This document shows positions 43,432 through 52,055 of a stretch of 64,000 nucleotides of DNA, piece after piece. Numbering within the stretch: position 1 is the first letter of the stretch; the number at the start of each line of letters is the position of its first letter. Both the position numbers and the translations under genes were made by a program. The stretch is taken from contig JBBQZQ010000019.1 in assembly GCA_038207565.1 (NCBI GenBank), forward strand, positions 1 to 64,000, read 5' to 3'. The notes below the pieces were generated by a model. That model saw nothing but the letters and a program-made list of their open reading frames with translations. It did no database searches and was not told the DNA's origin. This stretch comes from JALZAI01 sp038207565 (GTDB lineage: Bacteria; Actinomycetota; Actinomycetes; Mycobacteriales; Jatrophihabitantaceae).

Positions 43432-44268
43432 GTGGCGCTCACGCTCATGTCCCGCAGGCTGTTGGACGACGTCGAACAGGGCAACGTGCGAGCGCTTGCG
43501 TCGTCGGTCGAGGCCGAGGACGGCCAGCCTCCGCTGTCCGACCAGGCCCTCACCCAGCTCGGGTCGACCGTGGTGCAGCACACGCTGGCGCTCGATGACA
43601 ATGATCTCGTCGGTTACGCCCAGCTCGACGGCGAGTCACTCGAGATCGTCGGCGTGCCGGAGGCCGTCACCGAGTTGATCGGTGCTTTCGGCGAGAGTCC
43701 GCTGCTCGTCTGGTCGCACGGCAAGCGCAGCAGGCTCGTTGCGCTGCTCGCCGAACGCGGCTTCGACGGCGTCCGGACGCTCCATCAGCTGCGCCGCGGA
43801 CTCGGCGAACCGTTCGACGTGCTCCCTGCGCCTGCCGGAATGGAGATCCGGCCGTTCGTCGTCGGGCGCGACGAGAACGAGTGGGTGCGGGTGAACGCTG
43901 CCGCCTTCGCTGATCATCCGGAGCAAGGCGGCTGGACGCTGGTCGATCTCGCTGCTCGCGAATCTGAACCGTGGTTCGACCCGTCGGGGTTCCTGCTTGC
44001 CTGGCGAGGCGAGGAGCTCGCCGGGTTCCATTGGACGAAGGTCCATCCGGACACGCTGGGCGAGGTCTACGTGATCGGCGTCGACCCGTTCGCGCAGGGC
44101 ACCGGGCTCGGGAAGGTGCTGTTGCTGCACGGGTTGGCGTACCTGCGCGCCCGCGGATGTCGCGAGGTGCTGCTCTATGTCGATGACGACAACGCAGCCG
44201 CGATGCGCCTCTACGAACAATTCGGCTTTGCGCGCTACGACCGTGATTCGCAATGGCGACGCGGTTGA
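43432..44268 (+). CDS. mshD: Mycothiol synthase
   Basis: 278 residues with two GNAT domains. The C-terminal catalytic domain has the acetyl-CoA loop 'IGVDPFAQGTGLGKVLLLHG' and 'LLYVDDDNAAAMRLYEQFGF'. It acetylates Cys-GlcN-Ins in the final step of mycothiol synthesis, a thiol limited to actinobacteria. GTG 43432 lies 21 bases after glnR. Confidence 0.93.
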   Translation: MALTLMSRRLLDDVEQGNVRALASSVEAEDGQPPLSDQALTQLGSTVVQHTLALDDNDLVGYAQLDGESLEIVGVPEAVTELIGAFGESPLLVWSHGKRSRLVALLAERGFDGVRTLHQLRRGLGEPFDVLPAPAGMEIRPFVVGRDENEWVRVNAAAFADHPEQGGWTLVDLAARESEPWFDPSGFLLAWRGEELAGFHWTKVHPDTLGEVYVIGVDPFAQGTGLGKVLLLHGLAYLRARGCREVLLYVDDDNAAAMRLYEQFGFARYDRDSQWRRG

Positions 44269-44281
44269 GCCTGCCCCGACC

Positions 44282-44641
44282 TCATCGCCCGTCCGAGACG
44301 GGCTCTGTGTCGAAGATGTAGCCGATGCCCCGCACCGTCCGGAGGTGTCGCCCGGCTTGCGGCACTACCCCGAGCTTGCGACGAAGGCGCAGCACATGGA
44401 CGGCGACGGTGGACGGGTCGCCGTGGAAATCCGGGCCCCAGACCGAGTCGATGATGCCCTGCGTCGACAAGACGTGGTCGGCGTGCGACATCAGCAGCTC
44501 CAGCAGCCGGTATTCCTGCATCGCCAGCTGCAACCGTCGACCCTGCACGAGCACGAGGTGCGCGGCCCGATCGAGCACCACGTCGCCGAGCACCAACCGC
44601 TCAGCGTCTTCCGGCACCGAGCTCTCGGCCGCGTTGGTCAC
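44282..44641 (-). CDS. Stand-alone winged-helix (Trans_reg_C) protein without receiver domain
   Basis: 119 residues. Almost all of it is an OmpR-type DNA-binding domain: 'LAMQEYRLLELLMSHADHVL', then 'VAVHVLRLRRKLGVVP' and 'RTVRGIGYIFDTEP'. No receiver and no membrane anchor. It lies 39 bases downstream of phoU on the same strand, between mshD and the pst cluster, so a role in phosphate control is suggested by position only. Confidence 0.8.
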   Translation of the reverse strand: MTNAAESSVPEDAERLVLGDVVLDRAAHLVLVQGRRLQLAMQEYRLLELLMSHADHVLSTQGIIDSVWGPDFHGDPSTVAVHVLRLRRKLGVVPQAGRHLRTVRGIGYIFDTEPVSDGR

Positions 44642-44680
44642 TGTGTCCTGTCCTCCCTCGTGGGGCGTGCGTCGTTCGCG

Positions 44681-45334
44681 TCAGGACGCGAGTTCCGGCC
44701 GCCGTCCGGTGACGATGAAGATCGTGCGGCGGGCCACCGCCACCGCATGGTCGGCGTAGCGCTCGTAGTAGCGACCGAGCAGGGTCATGTCGATGGCCGA
44801 CTCGGTACCGCGCACCCAGTTCGGCGACAGCACGAGCGTGAACAGCTTGCGGCGCAACGCGTCCATCGAGTCGTCTTCGGCCTCGATGGCCTGTGCCAGC
44901 GCGATGTCGCGCCCGTCCACCACGTCGGCGACCTTGGTCACCAGCGACCGCGCCACCTCACCCATCTGCGAGATGACGTCGCGGGCCTCCGGCGGTACGG
45001 CCACGTCCGGGTAGCGCAGGCGCGCGATCTTCGCGACGTGGTGCGCCAGATCGCCCATCCGTTCGATGTCCGAGGCGAGGTGGATCGTGCTGATCAGCAC
45101 GCGCAGGTCGGTGGCCACCGGCTGCTGCTGGGCGATCAACTGGAAGGAACGGTCCTCGAGCTCCTCACGTAACGCGTCGACCCGCCGGTCGTCTGCGATC
45201 ACCCGGTCGGCCTGGGCCAGATTGGCGTCGAGCAGGGCACGCGTTGCGCGCTCCATCGCGATGGCCACCAGATTGGTCATCTCGATGACGCGCTTGCCGA
45301 TGTCGTCCAATTCGTCGTGGTAGACGTCACGCAT
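44681..45334 (-). CDS. phoU: Phosphate transport regulator PhoU
   Basis: 217 residues, two three-helix bundles with the metal-binding E/DxxxD motifs ('IHLASDIERMGDLAHHVAKI' and 'LGRYYERYADHAVAVARR'). PhoU links Pst activity to phosphate signalling. It follows pstB by 36 bases on the same strand. Confidence 0.95.
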   Translation of the reverse strand: MRDVYHDELDDIGKRVIEMTNLVAIAMERATRALLDANLAQADRVIADDRRVDALREELEDRSFQLIAQQQPVATDLRVLISTIHLASDIERMGDLAHHVAKIARLRYPDVAVPPEARDVISQMGEVARSLVTKVADVVDGRDIALAQAIEAEDDSMDALRRKLFTLVLSPNWVRGTESAIDMTLLGRYYERYADHAVAVARRTIFIVTGRRPELAS

Positions 45335-45370
45335 GAATTCGCCTCTTGTTCTGTGGGGTCGTCGTCGTGT

Positions 45371-46147
45371 TCAGCCGAAGCGTCCCGAGATGTAGTCCTC
45401 GGTGCGCTTGTCATGGGGATTGGAGAAGATCGTCTGCGTATCGTCCATCTCGATGAGTTGGCCAGGTTTGCCGATGCCCGCGAGATTGAAGAAGGCGGTC
45501 CGCTCGGAGACACGCGCCGCCTGCTGCATGTTGTGGGTGACGATGACGATCGTGTACTTCGTCTTGAGATCTTGGATCAGGTCCTCGATCGCCAGCGTGG
45601 AGATGGGATCGAGGGCGGAGCAGGGTTCGTCCATCAACAGCACCTGCGGTTCCACCGCGATCGCACGGGCGATGCACAACCGCTGCTGCTGGCCACCGGA
45701 CAGGCCCGCCCCCGGCTTGTCGAGCCTGTTACGCACCTCGTCCCACAGGTTGGCCGATCGCAGCGCGTTCTCGACGACGCCGTCGAGTTCATTCCTGGAC
45801 TTCTTCACGGTGAGTTTAAGCCCCGCGGCCACATTGTCATAGATTGACATGGTCGGGAACGGGTTGGGTCGCTGGAACACCATCCCGATGGTGCGACGCA
45901 CGTTCACCGGATCGACGTCCGAGCCGTAGATGTTGTCGCCGTCGAGCAGCACGTCGCCCTCGACCCGCGCGCCGGCAATGACCTCGTGCATCCGGTTCAG
46001 CGTTCGCAGGACGGTGGACTTGCCGCAACCGGATGGGCCGATGAACGCTGTTACCGACCGCGGTTGGATGGTGAAGTTGACCTCGCTCACGGCAAGGAAT
46101 TTGTTGTAGAAGATGTTCAGGTTCTTTGCGTCGATGCGCTTGGCCAT
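45371..46147 (-). CDS. pstB: Phosphate ABC transporter ATPase PstB
   Basis: 258 residues. Walker A 'GPSGCGKST', signature 'LSGGQQQRLCIARAI', Walker B 'VLLMDEPCSALDP', H-loop 'VIVTHNMQQA'. Belongs to the high-affinity phosphate importer. AGGGAAG precedes ATG 46147. Confidence 0.97.
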   Translation of the reverse strand: MAKRIDAKNLNIFYNKFLAVSEVNFTIQPRSVTAFIGPSGCGKSTVLRTLNRMHEVIAGARVEGDVLLDGDNIYGSDVDPVNVRRTIGMVFQRPNPFPTMSIYDNVAAGLKLTVKKSRNELDGVVENALRSANLWDEVRNRLDKPGAGLSGGQQQRLCIARAIAVEPQVLLMDEPCSALDPISTLAIEDLIQDLKTKYTIVIVTHNMQQAARVSERTAFFNLAGIGKPGQLIEMDDTQTIFSNPHDKRTEDYISGRFG

Positions 46148-46156
46148 CGTGCTTCC

Positions 46157-47125
46157 CTACTTCGAGACCTTGTTGAATCGCCCGACAAAGCGGGCGATGA
46201 GATTGAGTGCCAGGACGATGATGATCAGCGTCAGGGCGGCGCCCCACAGCCGATCGGGCGCGTAGTTCACGGCGGCTCCTGCGACCCGGTTTCCGTTCTC
46301 GTCCAGGTGATAGGCCGTGGCGCCACTGGCCTGATTGATATTGATGAACTGATTATTGATCAAGGTCGGCAGCGCGGCCTGGAAACCGTGGAACAGGTTC
46401 GAGTTCGTGCCGTCCGCGTACCCGACGAGGATCAGCAGCGGCGCCGTCTCTCCGGCGACGCGGGCGATACCCAGGACGATGCCCGTGATCAACCCGGTGA
46501 ACGCGGTCGGGATGACGATCTTCACGATCGTCTTCCACTTCGGCACGCCGAGCGCGTACGAGGCCTCGCGCAGTTCGTTGGGAACGAGTTTCAGCATTTC
46601 CTCGGTCGCTCGCACGATGACGGGAACCATCAGGATCACGAGGGCCAGGGACACCAACCACCCGGACAGACCGAGGTGCAACACCTGGACCATCAGCGAA
46701 TAGATGAAAAGAGCCGCGACAATCGACGGGATGCCGGTGAGGATATCGACCATGAACGTGGTCACACGGGCAAGGCCGCCGCCGCCGTACTCGACGAGAT
46801 AGACGCCGACCAGCAAGGCAATCGGCACCGAGATCAGCGTGCACAGCGCCACCTGCTCGAGCGTGCCGACGATGGCGTGCAGAGCACCGCCACCCGGATC
46901 GGTGGCCTGGATGTTGCGCTGAGTGCCCGTCCACCACGATGCCTCGGTGACGGTGCTGATTCCCTTGCCGATCACGGTCCAAAGCACCCAGACGAGCGGG
47001 ATCAGGGCAACGATCAGGCAGCCGTACACGAGCACCGTCGCGAGATTGTTCTTGAAGCGTCTCTTGCCCGAGGCCCGCTCGAATGTCGTGACTGCTGGTG
47101 GGGTCATCGTGCTCTGCTCGCTCAC
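46157..47125 (-). CDS. pstA: Phosphate ABC transporter permease PstA
   Basis: 322 residues, six membrane helices. The EAA loop 'EASYALGVPKWKTIVKIVIP' and 'IARVAGETAPLLILVGYADG' are typical. It overlaps pstC by four bases and precedes pstB by nine. Confidence 0.96.
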   Translation of the reverse strand: MSEQSTMTPPAVTTFERASGKRRFKNNLATVLVYGCLIVALIPLVWVLWTVIGKGISTVTEASWWTGTQRNIQATDPGGGALHAIVGTLEQVALCTLISVPIALLVGVYLVEYGGGGLARVTTFMVDILTGIPSIVAALFIYSLMVQVLHLGLSGWLVSLALVILMVPVIVRATEEMLKLVPNELREASYALGVPKWKTIVKIVIPTAFTGLITGIVLGIARVAGETAPLLILVGYADGTNSNLFHGFQAALPTLINNQFININQASGATAYHLDENGNRVAGAAVNYAPDRLWGAALTLIIIVLALNLIARFVGRFNKVSK

Positions 47126-48225
47126 ACGAAGTCCTTCCGGCGATTGACAATCGCCCGCGCCACGGCGTTGACGATGAAGGTGAGCACGAACAACACCAGA
47201 CCAGCTGCGATGTAAGGGCCTGGGTTCTGCCCGAACTGGTCGGAGCTCCCGGCGATCTTCGAGGCGAACGTCTCGCCACCGCTCAACAGCGATGGCGAGA
47301 AGGTGCTGACCTTCGACACGATCAGGTAGACCGCGATCGTCTCGCCGAGGGCCCGTCCCAGGCCGAGCATGGAACCGCTGACCACACCGGCCCGGCCGTA
47401 GGGAAGCACCGCCATGCGGATCATCTCCCAGCGTGTGGCGCCGAGCGCCAGAGCGGCTTCCTGGTTTTCCGAAGGTGTCCGGTCGAAGACGTCGCGACTG
47501 ATCGCCGTGATGATCGGCAGGATCATCACGGTCAGCACGACCGCGCCGTCGAAGACCGTGCCGGTGGCGAAGCCGCTCTTGAACAAGGGGATGAAGTCGA
47601 GATGCCGGAGGAAGTTCTGCACGGGCTCGAGCTTTGGCGCCAGGATTCTTGCGCCCCAGACGCCGTAAATGATCGACGGGATCGCCGCCAGCAGATCGAT
47701 GACGTAGGCGATCGGGCGGGCCAGTCGCTTCGGTGCGTACTGGGTGATGAACAGCGCGATACCCATCGCGATCGGCACGGCGATCACCAGCGCCACAAGC
47801 GAGATCAGCACCGTCGTATAGAGCAGGGCGGCGACGCCGAAGCGCAGATCGCTCTTGCTGGTGCTCCAGTCATTGGAGAAGAGGAAGTTGGATTTGTCGT
47901 CGAGAATCGACGGCACCGCTTGGATGATCAGAAACAGTGCGATGAGCGCGACCAGCAGAATGACGAACCCCGCGGCACCGGAGGTGAGCAACGCGAACAC
48001 CCGGTCGCCGCGGCGCATCTTGGACCTCGGGGCACCGAGCGACGCCGATCCCGCGCCTGAGACGAGCACCTCCTCGCCGGAGGTCATGGCGCCAGGCTGC
48101 GGGCTCACGACAGATGTCGTGGTTTCCCCGCCGGGCCCGGTCGGGTCATCGGATGGCACCGGCTCGTACTCGCCCGATGAGGGGGGCCTGGGCGGCCTGT
48201 CCACTCTGATGTCTCCGTCAGCCAT
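47122..48225 (-). CDS. pstC: Phosphate ABC transporter permease PstC
   Basis: 367 residues. A Pro/Ser/Asp-rich cytoplasmic N-terminus of ~70 residues is longer than in enteric PstC. Six membrane helices follow; EAA loop 'EAALALGATRWEMIRMAVLP' and 'GLGRALGETIAVYLIV'. ATG 48225 has GAGGA upstream. Confidence 0.96.
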   Translation of the reverse strand: MADGDIRVDRPPRPPSSGEYEPVPSDDPTGPGGETTTSVVSPQPGAMTSGEEVLVSGAGSASLGAPRSKMRRGDRVFALLTSGAAGFVILLVALIALFLIIQAVPSILDDKSNFLFSNDWSTSKSDLRFGVAALLYTTVLISLVALVIAVPIAMGIALFITQYAPKRLARPIAYVIDLLAAIPSIIYGVWGARILAPKLEPVQNFLRHLDFIPLFKSGFATGTVFDGAVVLTVMILPIITAISRDVFDRTPSENQEAALALGATRWEMIRMAVLPYGRAGVVSGSMLGLGRALGETIAVYLIVSKVSTFSPSLLSGGETFASKIAGSSDQFGQNPGPYIAAGLVLFVLTFIVNAVARAIVNRRKDFV

Positions 48226-48288
48226 GAGGAGCGTCCTCTGTGTTGGAAGAGCTCTGTTGTGGAAGAGCTGTGTTGTCGGAACGCGCCT

Positions 48289-48318
48289 GCCGGCCACCGG
48301 ACTGGTCCGGTGGCCGGC
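48289..48318. terminator. Intercistronic hairpin between pstS and pstC
   Basis: GCCGGCCACCGGA and TCCGGTGGCCGGC form a 13-bp perfect stem with a four-base loop, starting 12 bases after the pstS stop. Such a hairpin can protect the pstS message and reduce read-through into pstCAB, giving more binding protein than permease. Confidence 0.75.
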
Positions 48319-48329
48319 GGGACTGCCGA

Positions 48330-49472
48330 TCAGCTGATGGAGGCGACCGACGCCTTCACCTTCTGCTGCAATGCGGCCGGCAGCGGCGCATACCCTTCCT
48401 GCTTGAGCGTGGACTGTCCGGCGCCCACGGTGTAGTTCAGGAAGTTCTTGACCAGAGTGCCCTTGGCGCTGTCGCTGTACTTCGTGCAGACGACCTCATA
48501 GGTCACCAGGATCAGCGGGTAGGAGCCCGGCGTCTTCTGTGCGTAGTCGATGCTCAGGCTCAGGTCGCTGCCCTTGCCTACGATCTTGGCCGTGCCTGCG
48601 GCCGCGCTGGCGGTGTCCGGGGAGAGCTCGACCGCGCCGCCGCCGTTGTCGACGGAGGCGGTGCTCAGGCTGGCCCCGACGGCGAACGAGTACTCGACGT
48701 AGCCGACGCCGCCCTCGGTCTGGCTGATGGAGGCCGCGACACCCTGCGACTTCGCCTTGCCCTGGCCGGCAAAACCGGCCTTCGAGGAGTCTTTGTCGGG
48801 CTCGCTGGTGAAGACGGTCGGAGCCGTGGCCTGCAGGTACTTCTCGAAGTTCTTCGTCGTGCCAGAGGCGTCCGAGCGGAAGAACGGCGTGATCTTGGTC
48901 GATGGCAGCTTGGCGCCACTGTTGAGCTTCGCGATCTCGGGGTCGTTCCAGGCTGAGATCTTGCCGAGGAACATCTTCGCGATGACGGGCCCGGTCAGCG
49001 TGAGCTTGTCGACGCCCTTGAGCTTGAAGGCGACCGCGATCGGTCCGACCACCATCGGCAGGTCGAGCGGCGTGCTCTTGCAGCGCGTCTGCGCCGCGGC
49101 GACCTCGCCCGCCTTCGGGTCCAGCGCCGAGTCCGACCCGGCGAAGTCGAGCGAGCCGTTGTTGAAGGCCGTGACGCCGTCACCGGAGCTGGTCGGCGTG
49201 TAGTTGATGGTGGCGCCGCTGCAGCCCTGCTGGTAGGCCTTACGCCAACCGTCCATGGCGTTGGTCTGTGCGGTCGAGCCGGCCGCATCCAGCGTGCCGG
49301 TCGCGCAAGTGGTGCCGCCGGGTCCGCCCGCGGTCTGCGAACTGCCTGTGCTGCTGGTCCCGCTGCTGGGCGAAGCTGTCTTGTTGTCGCTGGTGCTCGA
49401 GCTGCAGGCCGCGAGTGCGACTGATCCCGCGGCGAGGAGCGCCGCGATCGAGACAAGGCGAGTACGCCCCAT
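48330..49472 (-). CDS. pstS: Phosphate-binding lipoprotein PstS
   Basis: 380 residues. Lipoprotein signal 'VSIAALLAAGSVALAACSSS' with the lipobox L-A-A-C, a Ser/Thr/Gly linker, then the phosphate-binding domain ('LDAAGSTAQTNAMDGW', 'FAGSDSALD', 'FFRSDASGTTKNFEKYL'). First gene of the pst operon; PHO box 75 bases upstream. Confidence 0.96.
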   Translation of the reverse strand: MGRTRLVSIAALLAAGSVALAACSSSTSDNKTASPSSGTSSTGSSQTAGGPGGTTCATGTLDAAGSTAQTNAMDGWRKAYQQGCSGATINYTPTSSGDGVTAFNNGSLDFAGSDSALDPKAGEVAAAQTRCKSTPLDLPMVVGPIAVAFKLKGVDKLTLTGPVIAKMFLGKISAWNDPEIAKLNSGAKLPSTKITPFFRSDASGTTKNFEKYLQATAPTVFTSEPDKDSSKAGFAGQGKAKSQGVAASISQTEGGVGYVEYSFAVGASLSTASVDNGGGAVELSPDTASAAAGTAKIVGKGSDLSLSIDYAQKTPGSYPLILVTYEVVCTKYSDSAKGTLVKNFLNYTVGAGQSTLKQEGYAPLPAALQQKVKASVASIS

Positions 49473-49546
49473 CAGGTCACCATCCCTTTGATCTCAGTTG
49501 GCTGTCACCGGCAAAGCTAAGGAGGGTGTGCGTACGGGTCCTGACT

Positions 49547-49568
49547 GCAGGATGAACGCGTGATGAAC
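49547..49568 (-). promoter_or_regulatory. PHO box upstream of pstS
   Basis: On the minus strand two 11-base direct repeats follow each other: GTTCATCACGC and GTTCATCCTGC. This is the arrangement of actinobacterial PhoP (PHO box) sites, consensus near GTTCACC. It lies ~75 bases before the pstS ATG. It predicts phosphate-starvation induction by a PhoP/RegX3-type regulator. Confidence 0.85.
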
Positions 49569-49572
49569 GCCC

Positions 49573-49810
49573 GCCCAGTCCTGGGCCAGACTCGGACACT
49601 GCGGGCTCCAATAGGCTGACCGAACCGCGCTCGGTCTCCCTCTTCACTCGAGACGGCACGGTTCTTCGGCAACGACGAGCTGCTTCCGCGGCTCGGCGGC
49701 TGACCGACGCGTGGCGGTCGAGCAGAACGGGTAAGGACCGGGCGGGACGAATCGGCGTTGCCGTGGCACCGACCCGTCCGAATTCCGCGGCGCGCACGAA
49801 GGAGAATGTC
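49573..49810. other. Intergenic region between pstS promoter and antitoxin-like gene
   Basis: About 240 bases without a recognisable gene. A GGGTAAGG element at 49730-49737 looks like a stress-sigma -10 box before the small gene at 49811, but no clear -35 partner is seen. Confidence 0.4.
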
Positions 49811-49975
49811 ATGGCCGGTCTGGAAGACATCGCGAACAAGGCTGACGAGCAGGTCGATCAGGGAATGGAGAAGGCGGGCGACGCCGCCGAGTCGAAGTTC
49901 GGTCATGGGGAGCAGATCGACCAGGCGGTCGACAAGGGCCAGGAGTCGACCGGTTCGGGCGACCAGGTGCCCTAA
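49811..49975 (+). CDS. MT0933/Rv0909-like antitoxin family protein
   Basis: 54 residues, very acidic and helical: 'MAGLEDIANKADEQVDQGME' and 'GHGEQIDQAVDKGQESTG'. The family is named after a mycobacterial antitoxin, but many members stand alone without a toxin, as here. AAGGAG lies 8 bases before ATG 49811. A stress-related small protein is the safer description. Confidence 0.75.
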   Translation: MAGLEDIANKADEQVDQGMEKAGDAAESKFGHGEQIDQAVDKGQESTGSGDQVP

Positions 49976-50125
49976 CCTGGCTTGACCCGCGCCCCAACAC
50001 GCAACAGCGCGGTTGTGGCAGCCCGGCTCGGGCGGTCACAACCGGCCCGACCCCGCTCCGGACGCGTGGATCGCGGGGGTGCCCGCCGGTGCCGGCCAGG
50101 TCGAGCGAACGCACGTGCCGTCGCG

Positions 50126-50154
50126 TTGACCGGGTTGTTACCGGCAAGTAGAGT
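50126..50154 (+). promoter_or_regulatory. Promoter of the ChoD-like oxidase gene
   Basis: TTGACC (50126-50131) and TAGAGT (50149-50154) are separated by 17 bases, a sigma-A type promoter. The inverted repeat at 50157-50179 begins three bases after the -10 box. Confidence 0.65.
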
Positions 50155-50156
50155 TG

Positions 50157-50179
50157 CCTATTGATCGAGGCTCAATAGG
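50157..50179. promoter_or_regulatory. Inverted-repeat operator before the ChoD-like gene
   Basis: CCTATTGA and TCAATAGG are exact complements around a seven-base centre. Located over the transcription start, 16 bases before the ATG, it is placed for repression. The regulator is unknown; the form fits a TetR-type dimer. Confidence 0.65.
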
Positions 50180-50194
50180 CGAGGTATCGGGCTC

Positions 50195-51913
50195 ATGGCC
50201 GACTACGACGTGCTGGTGATCGGCTCGGGATTCGGCGGCAGCGTCATGGCCCTGCGGCTGAACGAGAAGGGCTACCGCGTCGGCGTGCTCGAGGCCGGCC
50301 GGAGGTTCACCGACGCCACGCTGCCCAAGAACTCCTGGCACCTGCGTGACTTTCTCTGGGCGCCGAGACTCGGCTGCACGGGCATTCAGCGAATCCACGT
50401 CCTCAAGGACTGTGTGATCCTCGCCGGCGCGGGCGTGGGCGGCGGGTCGCTGAACTACGCAAACACGCTCTACGAGCCGCCGCAGGCATTCTTCGACGAC
50501 CCGCAGTGGGCCGGAATCACAGACTGGAAGGACGAACTCGCGCCGCACTACGACCAGGCCAGACGGATGCTGGGCGTGACCGAATACCCGGGCGACACGC
50601 CGAGCGACGTCGAGATGCGCCGCCTGGCCGAGCAGTTCGGCAAGGCCGACACATTCCGCAAGACCCCGGTCGGCGTCTTCTTCGGCCGGGACGGGCGCAC
50701 GGAGCCGGGTCGCACCGTCCCCGACCCGTACTTCGGCGGCGCGGGACCCGCACGCACCGGCTGCACGGACTGCGGGGAGTGCATGTCCGGCTGCCGGCAC
50801 GGCGCGAAGAACACCCTGGTGAAGAACTATCTCGCGCTGGCCGAGCGAGGTGGTGCGGAGATCCATCCGCTCACCACGGTGACCGGCGTCCGGCCACTGC
50901 CGGGGGGCGGGTACGCCGTCGACACGGCCCGGACGGGCGCCTGGCTGCGCGGCGGGCGGCGGAGCATCACCGCCGACCAGATCGTGTTCGCGGCCGGCAC
51001 GTACAACACCCAGAAGCTGCTGCACCGCTTCCGCGAAACGACGTTGCCGCGGATTTCGACACGGTTGGGCTACCTCACCCGCACCAACTCCGAGGCACTG
51101 CTCGGGGTACGGATGAAGCACCCCGCGCACGACTACACACACGGCGTCGCGATCACGTCCTCCTGGCACCCGGACGAGAACACGCACATCGAGCCATGTC
51201 GTTACGGCAAAGGCAGCAATGCAATGGGGCTGCTCAACACGATCCTGACCGAGGGTGGCACGCGACGGCATCGCTGGGCCCAGTTTGCAGTGACGATGCT
51301 GCGCAAGCCCAGGTTGGCTGCGATGCTGGTTCCCCGCCGGTGGTCCGAGCGCGTGATCATCCTGCTGGTCATGCAGTCGTTGAACAATTCCATCACCGTC
51401 GTGCGCCGGACGACCCGCTTCGGGTTCGCGCGTCTGACTTCCGTCCAGGGTGACGGCGAACCGAACCCGACCTGGATCCCGGTGGCCAACCGCGCAGCCG
51501 CGCAGCTTGCCGAGAATGTCGGCGGCATGGCGGGTGGCACGTGGGGTGATCTGCTCAACATCCCGATGACCGCGCACTTCATCGGCGGCTGCCCGATCGG
51601 CGAGTCGGCGACCAGCGGCGTCGTCGACCCGTATCACCGCCTCTTCGGCTACGAGGGCCTGCACGTCGTCGACGGATCGACCCTGTCGGCAAACCTGGGC
51701 GTGAACCCGTCGCTATCCATCACCGCGCAGGCCGAACGCGCTGCGGCACTGTGGCCGAACCGGGGCGAGATCGACGAGCGCCCGCCGATGGGCGCAAGGT
51801 ACCGCCGGATGGAACCAGTAGTTCCGGTGGCCCCGATCGTCCCCGCGCACGCGCCGGGCGCGCTGCACAACGGCGCCACGCCGTTGGGAATGCCGATCGT
51901 GCGCAGCGCGTAA
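50195..51913 (+). CDS. GMC-type oxidoreductase, ChoD (cholesterol oxidase)-like
   Basis: 572 residues. N-terminal FAD motif 'VLVIGSGFGGSVMALRL', then 'GAGVGGGSLNYANTLYEPP'. A cluster of four Cys, 'GCTDCGECMSGCRHGAKNT', lies near residue 190 and looks like a ferredoxin-type iron-sulfur motif. The C-terminal 'GLHVVDGSTLSANLGVNPSL' is standard. It matches actinobacterial ChoD; despite the name the substrate may not be cholesterol. No signal peptide. Confidence 0.85.
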   Translation: MADYDVLVIGSGFGGSVMALRLNEKGYRVGVLEAGRRFTDATLPKNSWHLRDFLWAPRLGCTGIQRIHVLKDCVILAGAGVGGGSLNYANTLYEPPQAFFDDPQWAGITDWKDELAPHYDQARRMLGVTEYPGDTPSDVEMRRLAEQFGKADTFRKTPVGVFFGRDGRTEPGRTVPDPYFGGAGPARTGCTDCGECMSGCRHGAKNTLVKNYLALAERGGAEIHPLTTVTGVRPLPGGGYAVDTARTGAWLRGGRRSITADQIVFAAGTYNTQKLLHRFRETTLPRISTRLGYLTRTNSEALLGVRMKHPAHDYTHGVAITSSWHPDENTHIEPCRYGKGSNAMGLLNTILTEGGTRRHRWAQFAVTMLRKPRLAAMLVPRRWSERVIILLVMQSLNNSITVVRRTTRFGFARLTSVQGDGEPNPTWIPVANRAAAQLAENVGGMAGGTWGDLLNIPMTAHFIGGCPIGESATSGVVDPYHRLFGYEGLHVVDGSTLSANLGVNPSLSITAQAERAAALWPNRGEIDERPPMGARYRRMEPVVPVAPIVPAHAPGALHNGATPLGMPIVRSA

Positions 51914-52055
51914 CGCCCCCTGCGTGACCTTTGGGCATACCGGTCGTTGAGGACGGCGGGAGCAGGAAGCACGCGATGCCGTCGGAGGGGGCGGCACCAC
52001 GTGCGGCCTGCTCCCCAACACATCGTGATCTTGGTGGCAGCCGTAGGCTGCGCGG

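Noticed and set aside
45986..47215. 409-codon plus-strand frame across pstB/pstA
   Set aside because: Antisense to certain pst genes; hydrophilic low-complexity product.
49730..49737. Stress-sigma promoter before the antitoxin-like gene
   Set aside because: Only a GGGTAAGG -10-like element is present; a -35 element at proper distance is missing, so it was not listed as a promoter.
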